Source: Mayfieldus sp963740555
Lineage (GTDB): Bacteria; Actinomycetota; Thermoleophilia; Solirubrobacterales; 70-9
Direction of reading: 5' to 3'
Assembly: GCA_963740555.1 (NCBI GenBank)
Contig: CAVUES010000007.1
Location: 62,001 to 126,000, forward strand
Length of the DNA: 64,000 nt
In this document: in pieces, positions 51,497-59,781 of the stretch
How positions within the stretch are numbered: the first letter of the stretch is position 1
How the letters are laid out: the number at the start of each line of letters is the position of its first letter
Translations under genes and position numbers: made by a program
Notes under the pieces: generated by a model
The model's database searches: none
The model's input: only the letters and a program-made list of their open reading frames with translations
Told to the model about the DNA's origin: nothing

Positions 51497-52171
51497 GTGA
51501 GTTCAGTCACAGATACCAAGCCCACTCGCCGGCGGCGGATGTCCGCCGCGGATCGCCGCGAGGCGATCCTCGACGCGGCTCTCGACGAGTTCTCCCTCAA
51601 CGGCTTCCACGAGACATCCCTGGAGGGCGTCGCCGATCGGGCGGGGATCTCCAAGGCGCTGATCTACGAGCATTTCCCGTCCAAGCGCGACCTGCACGGG
51701 GCGCTGCTGGACCGTTACGTCCACCGGCTGCTCGAGGGAGTGATCGGGGCGATCGCCACCGCCGCCCCTCCCGAGGAGCGGCTGCGAGCCGGGGGCGACG
51801 CTTTCCTCTCCTTCGTCGAGGAGCATCGAGAGCCCTGGCGCCTGATGGTGCGCAATCCGGCCGATTCAGGCGTCGAGGTAACGGTCGGGCGAGTGCAGAG
51901 CGAGATCGGGCACGCAATCGCCGCTCTAATGCAGGCCGACGCGCCGCCGGAGTCCGAGCAGGACCCCGAGGACACCCACTTCGAGATCGAAATGCTCGCC
52001 CAGCAGCTTGTCGGCGCGCTGCGGGCGCTAGGCAACTGGTGGGACGATCATCGCGACGTCCCGCGGGACCGCCTGCTCGGCACCTACATGGACTTCGCCT
52101 GGGTCGGCCTCGACCGGCTCAGCCGGGGGGAGAACTGGGCAGAGAGCAGCGGCTCGAAGCGCCGGCGCTAG
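51497..52171 (+). CDS. TetR-family transcriptional regulator
   Basis: A 224-residue regulator with an N-terminal HTH (residues about 18-65: RREAILDAALDEFSLNGFHETSLEGVADRAGISKALIYEHFPSKRDLHGALLDR). The remainder is the helical ligand domain, with an acidic insert (APPESEQDPEDTHFE). It starts with GTG, divergent from the diiron/SCP2 gene, and an operator-like dyad lies between them, so it probably controls both. Its stop codon shares CTAG with the stop of the convergent acyl-CoA ligase. A lipid or acyl-CoA effector is plausible from context only. Confidence 0.92.
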   Translation: MSSVTDTKPTRRRRMSAADRREAILDAALDEFSLNGFHETSLEGVADRAGISKALIYEHFPSKRDLHGALLDRYVHRLLEGVIGAIATAAPPEERLRAGGDAFLSFVEEHREPWRLMVRNPADSGVEVTVGRVQSEIGHAIAALMQADAPPESEQDPEDTHFEIEMLAQQLVGALRALGNWWDDHRDVPRDRLLGTYMDFAWVGLDRLSRGENWAESSGSKRRR

Positions 52172-53661
52172 CTCGGCGGGCTGATCTCGCGTTTGAGGAT
52201 CTTCCCGGTCGGGCCCTTGGGCAGCTCGTCGAGAAACCAGACTCGGCGTGGATATTTGTAGGCGGCGAGTTGCGACTTGACGTGCTGCTGAAGGTCCTCG
52301 GCTGAGGCGTCGGCCTCGGGGCGCAGCACCACAGCAGCGCAGACCTCCTCACCCATCTCCTCGTCCGGGGTGCCGACAACAGCGGCCTCGAGCACCGCCG
52401 GATGCTCGTACAGCACCTCCTCGACCTCGCGCGGGAAGACGTTGTAGCCCCCGCGGATGATCAGGTCCTTCTTGCGGTCGACGATGTAGAAGTAGCCGTC
52501 CTCGTCGGTGCGCCCGATGTCGCCGCTGTGAAACCAGCCGTTGCGCATCGCCTCCGCCGTGGCGTCGGGGCGCTTCCAGTAGCCCTTCATGATGTTGTGG
52601 CCGCGGATCACGACCTCGCCGGGTTCCCCGGGCGGCAGCGGATTGTCGTCCTCGTCGACGATCTGCATCTCAATCCCGCGGACCGGCTGTCCGATCGAGC
52701 CCGGCTTGCGCTCGCGGTCGGGGTGGTTGGAGCAGGCGACCGGGGAGGTCTCCGAGAGCCCGTAGCCCTCGAGGATCTTGCAGCCGAACGCCTGCTCGAA
52801 TCCGCGCATCACCTCGACCGGCATCGCCGCCCCGCCGGTCATGCAGTTGTCGAGCGAGGAAAGGTCGAAGTCGTCGCGCCCCGGGTGGTGGAGCATCGCC
52901 CCATACATCGTCGGAACGCCCTGAAAGACGGTGACCCGCTCGCGCTGCATCGTCTCCAGCGCAGCGCCGGGTTCGAAGCGGGGCAGCATCACGACACAGG
53001 CACCCTCGCGCAGCGAAGCGTTCAGCGTCGCGGTCTGACCGAAGGAGTGAAACTGGGGTAGCGCCCCGAGGACGATGTCCTCGGGCCCGACCTCGGTAAG
53101 CGTCTCCGCGACGATCTCGGCGTTCAGCGACAGATTGTGGTGGGTGAGCTCGGCCCCCTTCGGCTTGCCGGTCGTGCCCGACGTGTAGAGGATCACCGCG
53201 GTGTCGTCCTCCTCGGTGTCCGCAATGCCCGGCGTCGGCTCGAGTCCGGTGAGGATCTTCGAGAACGACTCCGGTTCGACCTCGACCACCTCCGTGCTGG
53301 CCGTCTCGGCGCCCGCCCGCGCCTCGTCGAGGAAGCCGTGCCATGCAAGCAGTAAGCGGGCACCGGAGTCCTCGAGGAAGAAACGGATCTCGCGCTGCTT
53401 GAGCAGCACGTTCATCGGCACGACCACGCCCCCGGCCCTCAGGATGCCGTAGTAGGCGATCGGGAATTGGGGGACGTTGGGCAGCATGATCGCGACCCGG
53501 TCGCCCTGCTCCATCCCCCTGTCGCGCAGCATTGTCGCCAGGCGGGAGCAGGCGTCGCCGAGCTCGGCGTAGGTCAACTCGGCGTCGCCGAGTCGCAGCG
53601 CAGGGCGATCCGGGTGCCGCTCTGCGCTGCGGGTGACTGTCTCGGCCAGGTTGAGGGTCAT
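52168..53661 (-). CDS. Long-chain acyl-CoA synthetase (AMP-dependent ligase)
   Basis: A 497-residue ANL-superfamily enzyme that activates a fatty or other carboxylic acid to acyl-AMP and then acyl-CoA. The P-loop-like motif is ILYTSGTTGKPKGAELTHHN. The A5 motif is EGYGLSETSP, the hinge and adenylate motifs are GWFHSGDIGRTDEDGYFYIVDRKKDLIIRGGYNVFP, and the catalytic Lys lies in PKGPTGKILKR at the end. Chain length is not predictable. It begins three bases after the glyS stop, so both are in one minus-strand operon. Confidence 0.93.
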   Translation of the reverse strand: MTLNLAETVTRSAERHPDRPALRLGDAELTYAELGDACSRLATMLRDRGMEQGDRVAIMLPNVPQFPIAYYGILRAGGVVVPMNVLLKQREIRFFLEDSGARLLLAWHGFLDEARAGAETASTEVVEVEPESFSKILTGLEPTPGIADTEEDDTAVILYTSGTTGKPKGAELTHHNLSLNAEIVAETLTEVGPEDIVLGALPQFHSFGQTATLNASLREGACVVMLPRFEPGAALETMQRERVTVFQGVPTMYGAMLHHPGRDDFDLSSLDNCMTGGAAMPVEVMRGFEQAFGCKILEGYGLSETSPVACSNHPDRERKPGSIGQPVRGIEMQIVDEDDNPLPPGEPGEVVIRGHNIMKGYWKRPDATAEAMRNGWFHSGDIGRTDEDGYFYIVDRKKDLIIRGGYNVFPREVEEVLYEHPAVLEAAVVGTPDEEMGEEVCAAVVLRPEADASAEDLQQHVKSQLAAYKYPRRVWFLDELPKGPTGKILKREISPPS

Positions 53662-53664
53662 CGG

Positions 53665-55002
53665 CTAGCCCAGCTTCGGGCTGGTCCAGGGCTGCTCGAG
53701 GCGCTCAGCGAGCTCCTCGGCGAGGCCTTCGATCGGCACGCGCGTCTGCTCGAGCGAGTCGCGGTCGCGCAGGGTGACCGTGTCGTCCTCCTTCGTCTGG
53801 CCGTCGACGGTGATTCCCCAGGGCGTTCCGATCTCGTCCTGGCGGCGGTAGCGCTTGCCGATCGAGCCACCCTCGTCGTACTCGGCCGGCACCCGGCGGC
53901 GGATCGCCTCGAATACCGCGCGCGCCTTCTCCGGCATTCCTTCCTTGGAGACCAGCGGCAGCACCGCCGCCTTCACCGGGGCCATGCGCGGGTGCAGGCG
54001 CAGGACGGTCCTCTCCCGTCCCTCGACCTCCTCGACGTCGTAGGCGTCGACGATGAAGGCGAGCATCGCCCGGTCGACGCCGGCCGCCGGCTCGATCACG
54101 TGCGGGACGTAGCGCTCCTTCGTCTCCTGGTCGAAGTACTCGAGCTTCTCGCCGGAGAACTCGGCGTGCTGGCGGAGGTCGAAGTCGCCGCGGTTGGCGA
54201 TTCCCTCCAGCTCCGACCAGCCCATCGGGAAGAGGTACTCGATGTCGGAGGTGGCGCTGGAGTAGTGCGAGAGCTCGTCGGACCCGTGAGCGCGCAGCCG
54301 CAGGTGGTCGGGACGGATCCCGAACTCGGTGTACCAGCGCATCCGCTCCTCCATCCAATGCTGGTGCCACTTCTCCGCCTCGTCGGGCGGCACGAAGAAC
54401 TCCATTTCCATCTGCTCGAACTCGCGGGTTCGAAAGACGAAGTTGCCGGTCGTGATCTCGTTGCGAAACGACTTGCCGATCTGGGCGATCCCGAAGGGCG
54501 GCTTGCGGCGCGAGAACTGGAGCACGTTCTTGAAGTTGACGAAGATTCCCTGCGCGGTCTCGGGTCGCAGGTAGGCGACCGACGCGTCGTCGACCACGGG
54601 TCCGACATGGGTCTCGAACATGAGGTTGAACTGGCGCGCCTCGGTGAGGTCGCACTGGTCGGTCTCGCCGGGGTGCTTGGAGGGCTTCTTTCCACAGGCC
54701 GCGTCCTCCAGCATGTCGGCGCGAAAGCGCTGCTTGCAGGTGCGGCAGTCGACCAGCGGGTCGGTGAATCCCTCCAGGTGCCCCGAGGCCTCCCAGGTGC
54801 GGGGGTGCTGGAGGATCGCCGAGTCCAGGGCGACGATGTCGTCGCGCTCGCTGATCATCGCCCGCCACCACTCGCCCTTGACGTTGTTGCGCAGCAGGAC
54901 GCCGTAGTGGCCGTAGTCGTAGGTCGAGCCCAGGCCGCCGTAGATCTCCGAGGTGGGAAAGGCGAAGCCGCGGCGCTTGCAGAGCGCCACGATTTCGTCC
55001 AT
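53665..55002 (-). CDS. glyQS: Glycyl-tRNA synthetase (alpha2 type)
   Basis: A 445-residue class II synthetase that charges tRNA-Gly. It begins MDEIVALCKRRGFAFPTSEIYGG, a typical start for the dimeric type. It has TYDYGHYGVLLRNNVK, the zinc-like CRTCKQRFRADMLED segment, the class II motif 2 in GKSFRNEITTGNFVFRTREFEQMEMEFF, and the anticodon-binding domain from PVKAAVLPLVSKEGMPEKA. The start at 55002 is preferred: a longer frame to 55095 would be coded by the REP-like repeat. The acyl-CoA ligase follows. Confidence 0.95.
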   Translation of the reverse strand: MDEIVALCKRRGFAFPTSEIYGGLGSTYDYGHYGVLLRNNVKGEWWRAMISERDDIVALDSAILQHPRTWEASGHLEGFTDPLVDCRTCKQRFRADMLEDAACGKKPSKHPGETDQCDLTEARQFNLMFETHVGPVVDDASVAYLRPETAQGIFVNFKNVLQFSRRKPPFGIAQIGKSFRNEITTGNFVFRTREFEQMEMEFFVPPDEAEKWHQHWMEERMRWYTEFGIRPDHLRLRAHGSDELSHYSSATSDIEYLFPMGWSELEGIANRGDFDLRQHAEFSGEKLEYFDQETKERYVPHVIEPAAGVDRAMLAFIVDAYDVEEVEGRERTVLRLHPRMAPVKAAVLPLVSKEGMPEKARAVFEAIRRRVPAEYDEGGSIGKRYRRQDEIGTPWGITVDGQTKEDDTVTLRDRDSLEQTRVPIEGLAEELAERLEQPWTSPKLG

Positions 55003-55066
55003 CGAGACCTCGTCGTTGCGGGCTTGCTCAGCGGCCTCCACGCCGGAACCGTATCGTCGGGAACTA

Positions 55067-55150
55067 TTGCGGCGGCTTCGCCGCCTGACAGACACCTGCG
55101 GCCGCTCCGCGGCCTGACATGCACCTGCGGCGACACTTTGCGTCGCCGCC
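55067..55150 (+). repeat. REP-like palindromic repeat, copy 4 (three hairpins)
   Basis: Three hairpins in series: GGCGGC-TTC-GCCGCC (55071-55085), GGCCGC-TCC-GCGGCC (55100-55114), and GGCGAC...GTCGCC (55129-55147). The linkers CCTGACAGACACCTGC and CCTGACATGCACCTGC are near-identical, so the unit is tandemly repeated. It lies just upstream of glyS and also upstream of the divergent zinc-ribbon gene. Confidence 0.7.
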
Positions 55151-55233
55151 CATCCTCACTGTGCCGCTGCATAGCCGCGGCACGCACCCCGGCACTCCGC
55201 AAGCCAGAGTGCCAGGACCGTGAGAGTGGCTGC

Positions 55234-55239
55234 GATAAT
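55234..55239 (+). promoter_or_regulatory. -10 element of the FmdB-like gene
   Basis: GATAAT lies nine bases before the TTG start, which would leave a leader of only two or three bases. Confidence 0.4.
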
Positions 55240-55248
55240 CGCCCCACC

Positions 55249-55530
55249 TTGCCGATCTACGAGTACAAGTGCGCCAACGGGCATGTCTTCGAGACCGTGC
55301 AGAGCATGTCCGACGATCCGGTCACCAAGTGCGAGGTCTGCGGTGCGCCGGTGGAGCGCGTCTTTTACCCGGTCGCGGTCCACTTCAAGGGCTCGGGCTT
55401 CTACACGACCGATTACGGCTCGAAGAAAAAGGGGAGCCAGGACGGCGGGGGTAAGGAGGCCGAGAAGCCCTCGGAGAAGAAGAAGGAGTCCAAGAGCAAG
55501 AGCGAGGCCAAGGCGGAGTCGAGTTCCTAA
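55249..55530 (+). CDS. FmdB-family zinc ribbon protein
   Basis: A 93-residue protein starting TTG (LPIYEYKCANGHVFETVQSM). The zinc ribbon CxxxH/CxxC is visible in YKCANGHVFE and CEVCGAP. YPVAVHFKGSGFYTTDYGSKKK matches the FmdB family. The C-terminal 35 residues are a charged Lys/Glu/Ser-rich low-complexity tail (KEAEKPSEKKKESKSKSEA). FmdB proteins are putative regulators; the role is unknown. Its stop overlaps that of the convergent LCP gene by four bases. Confidence 0.9.
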   Translation: MPIYEYKCANGHVFETVQSMSDDPVTKCEVCGAPVERVFYPVAVHFKGSGFYTTDYGSKKKGSQDGGGKEAEKPSEKKKESKSKSEAKAESSS

Positions 55531-56834
55531 CCCTCCAGCTGTTTCACGGCCCGCTGGCGCTCGGATTCGGGCACCTCGGTGCTGCCCAGGGGACCGGGAC
55601 CGCACGGGGTCGGCACCCGCGTACAGAGGACGTTGGTGCTCGAGCCCCCGATCACCGAGGAGAGGATCAGCTGCGGCATCGTGAAGAAGCCCATGTCGCT
55701 GACGAACGCCCGCGGCGCGTCCCAGCCGATGATCGGGCCGTGGATGAAGTTGTAGGGCAGCCGCAGCGGGCTGGTCAACCGGCCCTTGATCCCGTTGATC
55801 ACGGACTGCTGGGCCTTTGCCCGGTCGAGGTCGTCGTATCCAGTCGCGAAGGCGCTCTTCCCCCGCCCTGGGCAGGGACTGGGTTTGCGGATCCGCGCGT
55901 AGGCCAGCGCCTGCTGGCCGTTCAGCGTGTTGTCGCCCTTGCCGAGGTGCAGGGTGATGCCCCCCTGACCACCCCCGGCGCCGCCTGAGATGTCGGCGCA
56001 GAGCTTTTGCGGGACGTTGACCTTCACCCCGCCGATCGCGTCGATGAAGTCCTGAAAGCCGGTGAAGTCGATGATCACGACGTGGTCGATCTTGATGCCG
56101 AGGAACTTCTCCACCGTCTGGATCTGCAGCTTCGCTCCGCCGAACGCATAGGCGGCGTTGATCTTCTGCGGCTCGTGGCCAGGGATCTCGGAGAAGCTGT
56201 CGCGCGGGATCGAGAGCTTGCGGAAGTGGCCGCCCCCGGCCCGAACCAGCATCAGGGTGTCGGCTCGAAACTGGCCCTGGGAGCAGCCGCCGTGGGGCGA
56301 GTCGCCGTGGGCCTGCTGATCGAAGCAAGATTGCGAGGGGGCCGCCCCGGGCTCCTTGGTGTCCGGTGGGCGGGCGTCGGTGCCGATCATCAGGATCGTC
56401 TGCGGGCTGACGAGCAGCAACGGGTTTCCGTGCAGGACGCTCTTCGCTCCGCCGGAGAGCTTCCACTCCTGAAGCTGGGCGGAGACCGCGAAGGCAAGGA
56501 AGCTGATCAGCACCCAGACCGCGGCCGCGATGCCCACCCACTTCAGCGCCCGGCGGGCGAGCGGCTTCGGCGCCGTCGGTTCTTGGTCCTCGGCCTTCGG
56601 GCCGCCCCGGCCCAGGCGCCGGTATGAGCGGCGGGCGCGCTGGCGCAGGCTGGAGACGTCGGGCGATCGCAGGCGGGACAAGAGCCCTTTGCGCGAGCGG
56701 TAGACGGTGTACTCGGGAGGGCCGGAGCGCTTCGGATCGGGGCGCCCAGGGGGCTTCGACGACCCCTGCCCGGGCCGCCCGGAGGGTCGTTGATCGTCCT
56801 TATCGGGGGGCTGCTGCTCGCCGTCGGAAGGCAT
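55527..56834 (-). CDS. LytR-CpsA-Psr (LCP) family envelope protein
   Basis: A 435-residue protein anchored in the inner membrane. Residues 1-95 are cytoplasmic, basic and low-complexity (KDDQRPSGRPGQGSSKPPGRPDPKRSGP). One membrane helix lies about 97-118 (LKWVGIAAAVWVLISFLAFAVSA). The LCP domain (about 145-385) has FRADTLMLVRAGGG, KLSIPRDSFSEIPG, KINAAYAFGG, VVIIDFTGFQDFIDAIGGV and QQALAYARIRK. LCP enzymes transfer polymers such as teichoic acids or arabinogalactan onto peptidoglycan. The arginines that bind the pyrophosphate are present. Confidence 0.93.
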   Translation of the reverse strand: MPSDGEQQPPDKDDQRPSGRPGQGSSKPPGRPDPKRSGPPEYTVYRSRKGLLSRLRSPDVSSLRQRARRSYRRLGRGGPKAEDQEPTAPKPLARRALKWVGIAAAVWVLISFLAFAVSAQLQEWKLSGGAKSVLHGNPLLLVSPQTILMIGTDARPPDTKEPGAAPSQSCFDQQAHGDSPHGGCSQGQFRADTLMLVRAGGGHFRKLSIPRDSFSEIPGHEPQKINAAYAFGGAKLQIQTVEKFLGIKIDHVVIIDFTGFQDFIDAIGGVKVNVPQKLCADISGGAGGGQGGITLHLGKGDNTLNGQQALAYARIRKPSPCPGRGKSAFATGYDDLDRAKAQQSVINGIKGRLTSPLRLPYNFIHGPIIGWDAPRAFVSDMGFFTMPQLILSSVIGGSSTNVLCTRVPTPCGPGPLGSTEVPESERQRAVKQLEG

Positions 56835-56922
56835 GAGCGGCTATCAATACTGCCGATGGCCGCTTCTTCCTGCCCCTCCCTCGTCGCCGCCGATCTGATA
56901 GGTGGTGGTGGCGTCGAGCAGA

Positions 56923-56937
56923 GCGGGCTTTGCCCGC
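56923..56937 (+). other. Small hairpin in the glk upstream region
   Basis: GCGGGC-TTT-GCCCGC is a perfect 6-3-6 hairpin 35 bases before the glk start. It resembles the individual hairpins of the REP-like family but lacks the flanks. Confidence 0.3.
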
Positions 56938-56971
56938 GATTGCGAGGCGACTGGCTGATGGGTGTTTTGAA

Positions 56972-57934
56972 TTGAGCATCCCCGAGACCGTCGGCGTCGA
57001 TCTGGGGGGAACGAAGGTGCTGGTCGGGGTGGTCGGCGAGGACCGAAAGGTGCTCTATGAAGACCAGGACAGATCGATGGGGCAGGGACAGGATGAGCTG
57101 CTCGAGACCCTGGAGCAGGAGGTTCGCCGGGCCATGGAGGCGCGCCCCAAGGTCGCCGCCGTGGGCCTTGGAATCCCCTGCACGATCGACCGCGAGCGGG
57201 GGGTCGCGATCTCGGCGGTCAACCTGCCGATTCGCGACGTGCCGATTCGCGATCGCATGCAGGAACGGCTCGGTCTTCCGGTCTTCATCGATAACGACGC
57301 CAACGTCGCGGCTCTCGCCGAGCATCGATTCGGCGCCGCGAAGGGCACCCGCTACGCGGTGATGCTGACGATCGGCACCGGGATCGGCGGCGGCTTGATC
57401 ATCGACGGGGAGGTCTACCGCGGAGCGAGCGGTGCGGCCAGCGAGCCGGGCCACATGGTCATCGACTTCGACGGGCCGCCCTGCCAGGGCAACTGCCCAA
57501 ACCACGGCTGTCTCGAGACATTCGCCTCCGGGACGGCGCTGGCTCGGGAGGGCCGCGAGGCTGCCGAGCGCGAACCCGAATCCGCCCTCGGCAAGGCGCT
57601 CGCCGAGCACGGAGAGATCGTCGGCAAGACGGTTACCGACGCCGCCAACGATGGCGATCCGACCGCGATCGCGGTGGTGGAGCAGGCGGGCCGCTGGCTG
57701 GGGGCTGGCTTGACGGGCCTGGCGAACATCTTCGAGCCCGAGGTGATCGTGATCGGCGGCGGCGTGGCGAAGGCGATCGGTGACCTGATGGTGGCTCCGG
57801 CCCGCGACGAGCTTCGCACCCGCGCCCTGCCTCCGATGAACGAGACGCCGGTCAAGCTCGCGGATCTGGGCCCCGAGGCCGGCATGGTCGGAGCCGCGGA
57901 GATGGCCCGGCTGGAGCTGGCGGCGGCAAGATGA
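56972..57934 (+). CDS. glk: ROK-family glucokinase
   Basis: A 320-residue ATP-dependent sugar kinase that phosphorylates glucose to glucose-6-phosphate. The N-terminal phosphate motif is VGVDLGGTKVLVGVV. The sugar and catalytic region is PVFIDNDANVAALAEH with Asp. The ROK zinc motif is CQGNCPNHGCLETFASG, preceded by EPGHMVIDFDGP. Glycine-rich EVIVIGGGVAKAI follows near the end. TTG at 56972 is preferred; an ATG at 56958 opens a five-codon frame (MGVLN) whose TGA overlaps this TTG, so coupling is possible. The stop lies in the left arm of a hairpin. Confidence 0.92.
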   Translation: MSIPETVGVDLGGTKVLVGVVGEDRKVLYEDQDRSMGQGQDELLETLEQEVRRAMEARPKVAAVGLGIPCTIDRERGVAISAVNLPIRDVPIRDRMQERLGLPVFIDNDANVAALAEHRFGAAKGTRYAVMLTIGTGIGGGLIIDGEVYRGASGAASEPGHMVIDFDGPPCQGNCPNHGCLETFASGTALAREGREAAEREPESALGKALAEHGEIVGKTVTDAANDGDPTAIAVVEQAGRWLGAGLTGLANIFEPEVIVIGGGVAKAIGDLMVAPARDELRTRALPPMNETPVKLADLGPEAGMVGAAEMARLELAAAR

Positions 57935-57976
57935 CCAACTCCCTGGCGACGTGCGTGGTTAGAGGGTTGGTCATCT
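57929..57976 (+). other. Hairpin with TAGAGGGTT loop, before rsmI
   Basis: AGATGACCAAC (57929-57939) pairs perfectly with GTTGGTCATCT (57966-57976) across a 26-base loop. The arm contains the glk stop codon and the element ends two bases before the rsmI ATG. The loop end TGCGTGGTTAGAGGGTT is related to that of the hairpin after rsmI. Confidence 0.55.
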
Positions 57977-57978
57977 AA

Positions 57979-58806
57979 ATGGCCGGCAAGCTCGTCGTCT
58001 GCCCGACGCCGATCGGCAACATGGGTGACGTCACGCCGCGCGTTCGCGAGGCGCTCGTCGACGCCGACTACATCGCCTGCGAGGACACCCGCCGAACCGG
58101 CACCCTGCTCGACCGACTGGGGATCTCCCCGCCCCCTCCGCTGGTCTCCAACCACGAGGGCAATGAGGCTTCGCGCGCCCCCGAGCTTGCGCGGCGGATA
58201 GCGCGCGGCTCCAGGGTGGCGCTGGTCAGCGACGCTGGGATGCCGGCGATCTCCGATCCCGGCTACAGGTTGATTCGCACCTGCCTGGACCGTGACCTCG
58301 AGGTCGAGGTGCTGCCCGGGCCCTCGGTGGTGCCAGTCGCGCTTGTGGCCTCCGGCCTGCCGACCGATCGCTGGCGCTTCGAGGGCTTCCTGCCCAGGCG
58401 CGCGGGGGAGATGGAGCGGGTGCTGCGCTCGGCCGAGACCGTGATCGCATTCGAGTCGCCGCGCCGGATCTCCGAGTCGCTTGCGGCGCTGGCGGCAATC
58501 GCGCCGGACCGCCCGGCCGCCGTCTGCCGCGAGCTCTCGAAGCTGCACGAGGAGGTGTCGCGGGGCTCGCTGGGTGAGCTGGCGCGTCGCTTTCGCAGCG
58601 ACGTCAAGGGGGAGATCGTGCTCGTGATCGCACCCGCCCTCGACGACGATCATGCCGAGGACATCAGCTTCGCCGTCGACGCGCTGCGCCACCTGGTCCA
58701 GTCCGGGGCCCGGCCCCGGGCCGCGGCCAGCGTCGTCGCGGCGCTGACCGGCACACGCGCCAACGACCTCTATCGCGCACTGACAGGAAGAGATCCCCGC
58801 CGGTAG
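57979..58806 (+). CDS. rsmI: 16S rRNA (cytidine-1402-2'-O)-methyltransferase
   Basis: RsmI methylates the 2'-O of C1402 in the ribosomal decoding centre using SAM. The 275-residue protein has the tetrapyrrole-methylase-like fold: LVVCPTPIGNMGDVTPRVREAL, DYIACEDTRRTGTLLDRLGI, VALVSDAGMPAISDPGYRLIR and LPGPSVVPVALVASGLPTDRW with the family FEGFLPRR. The ATG follows directly after a hairpin, with no separate ribosome site. The gene is bracketed by two hairpins with related loops. Length is normal. Confidence 0.95.
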   Translation: MAGKLVVCPTPIGNMGDVTPRVREALVDADYIACEDTRRTGTLLDRLGISPPPPLVSNHEGNEASRAPELARRIARGSRVALVSDAGMPAISDPGYRLIRTCLDRDLEVEVLPGPSVVPVALVASGLPTDRWRFEGFLPRRAGEMERVLRSAETVIAFESPRRISESLAALAAIAPDRPAAVCRELSKLHEEVSRGSLGELARRFRSDVKGEIVLVIAPALDDDHAEDISFAVDALRHLVQSGARPRAAASVVAALTGTRANDLYRALTGRDPRR

Positions 58807-58807
58807 C

Positions 58808-58858
58808 CGCCGAGGTCGAGTTTTTGCATGACATAGAGGGTTAACCTCGACCTCGGCG
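58808..58858 (+). other. Hairpin with TAGAGGGTT loop, after rsmI
   Basis: CGCCGAGGTCGAG (58808-58820) pairs perfectly with CTCGACCTCGGCG (58846-58858) across a 25-base AT-rich loop ending TGCATGACATAGAGGGTT. It begins one base after the rsmI stop. A terminator is possible, but no T-run follows the right arm. Confidence 0.55.
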
Positions 58859-58907
58859 TTGGGGGGGCGGGTTGTGTCGGTGGTGGCCGGGCGTTACGGT
58901 CATCTCG

Positions 58908-59156
58908 ATGGCGAAGCGAGATCCACGTATGGTCGCCCTCGGATACGGCCGGTTTGTGCGCGCCGACCGGGTCTTCGCTCTGGTTCCCCTGGGGCCCGAC
59001 GAGCGCGGAGAGGGCCGCCGCACCTACGTCCACGTCGATGGGATGGCGGAGCCGCTGGTCGCCTCGCGCTCGGAGAAGGCGATCCTTGCCGACGTCGAGA
59101 CGGCGCTTACCGAGGCGGCCGGGATTCCCCGCCGCCGTCGCAAGGACCAGGAGTAG
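58908..59156 (+). CDS. RemA/DUF370-like small protein
   Basis: An 82-residue protein. GYGRFVRADRVFALVPL and the later GRRTYVHVDGMAEPLVASRSEKAIL resemble the RemA/DUF370 family (GFGNIVSANRIIAIV..., GRRTRAV, HVILS), DNA-binding regulators of matrix and osmotic genes in Bacillus. The match is moderate. TACGGT lies seven bases before the ATG at 58908, so the mRNA may be leaderless. Its 3' end overlaps the convergent F420-type gene by 50 bases. Confidence 0.7.
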   Translation: MAKRDPRMVALGYGRFVRADRVFALVPLGPDERGEGRRTYVHVDGMAEPLVASRSEKAILADVETALTEAAGIPRRRRKDQE

Positions 59157-59598
59157 AGCCGCCAATGGCGGAGCGACTGAGGATCACGAGCGGAATCTGG
59201 CGCTCGGTGCGTGCCTGGTAGTTGGCGTAGTCGCCGTACATCTCGACCAGGCGCGGCCAGAGCCTCTCCCTCTCCCCCTCCGAGGCGACCCGGACGCTTA
59301 CCCGGCGCCTCTCGCCTCCGACCTCGACCGTGGTCTCAGGCATCTCGCGCAGGTTGAGGAACCACGAGGGGTGCTTGTGTGAGCCTCCCTTCGACCCGAC
59401 GACGACCAGGTCGTCCCCGTCGTCGAGATACAGCAACGGGCTGACCCGCTCCCGGCCGCTCTTGCGTCCCGTGTGGTGCAGCAGCAGCACCGGCGCGCCG
59501 CGATAGGTACCGCCGACCTTGCCGTGGCTGAGCCTGTAGGTCGCGACGTGCACTCTGGTGAACTCGTTCCAGAGCGTCCATTGCCAGGTCCAAGCCAT
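59107..59598 (-). CDS. Deazaflavin (F420)-dependent nitroreductase-family protein
   Basis: A 163-residue protein of the Ddn/FDOR family. Typical segments are RLSHGKVGGTYRGAPVLLLHHTGRKSGRERVSPLLYLDDGDDLVVVGSKGG, SHKHPSWFLNLREMPETTVEVGGE, and ARTERQIPLVIL. Family members reduce substrates with F420H2, a cofactor typical of actinobacteria. The start at 59598 lies behind a leaderless-type GATAAT-GCGGCC-ATG block shared with the AidB-like gene. The last ~17 residues are Gly/Pro-rich and read through the neighbour's 3' end, possibly after loss of an earlier stop. Confidence 0.88.
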   Translation of the reverse strand: MAWTWQWTLWNEFTRVHVATYRLSHGKVGGTYRGAPVLLLHHTGRKSGRERVSPLLYLDDGDDLVVVGSKGGSHKHPSWFLNLREMPETTVEVGGERRRVSVRVASEGERERLWPRLVEMYGDYANYQARTERQIPLVILSRSAIGGSTPGPCDGGGESRPPR

Positions 59599-59636
59599 GG
59601 CCGCATTATCGGCCAGCCGCACCCCGCGGGCAATCA

Positions 59637-59779
59637 CTTGCGGCAGCCTTCGGCCGCCTGACCAGCTCGTGCCGCGACACCTTGTGTCGCGGCCCGGAAT
59701 AACCTCACGCCTCCACGGACTTGCGGCGGCCTTTGGCCGCCTGACATGCATCTGCCGCTCCACTTCGTTTCGCGGCCCA
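59637..59779 (+). repeat. REP-like palindromic repeat, copy 5 (compound)
   Basis: The unit ACTTGCGGC-hairpin-GGCCGCCTGAC occurs twice (from 59637 and from 59720), with GCCGCGACAC-CTT-GTGTCGCGGC (59671-59693) between. The second unit continues TGACATGCATCTGC and a weaker CGCTCCAC-TTCG-TTTCGCG hairpin, ending at about 59779, two bases before the metG ATG. It is the longest copy in the window. Confidence 0.7.
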
Positions 59780-59781
59780 AC

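Noticed and set aside
55003..55095. A 31-residue N-terminal extension of glycyl-tRNA synthetase
   Set aside because: The extension is coded by the REP-like repeat and is Arg/Ser-rich, unlike the family; MDEIVALCKRRG at 55002 matches the usual N-terminus.
57929..58858. Integron attC sites flanking rsmI
   Set aside because: The arms lack the RYYYAAC/GTTRRRY core pair, and no integrase or cassette array is present.
58808..58858. A chromosomal dif site
   Set aside because: The AT-rich loop lacks the two XerC/XerD half-sites with a 6-bp centre.
59746..59781. A 12-residue N-terminal extension of MetRS
   Set aside because: It is coded by repeat DNA; MTYYVTTPIYYVNG at 59782 is the conserved start.
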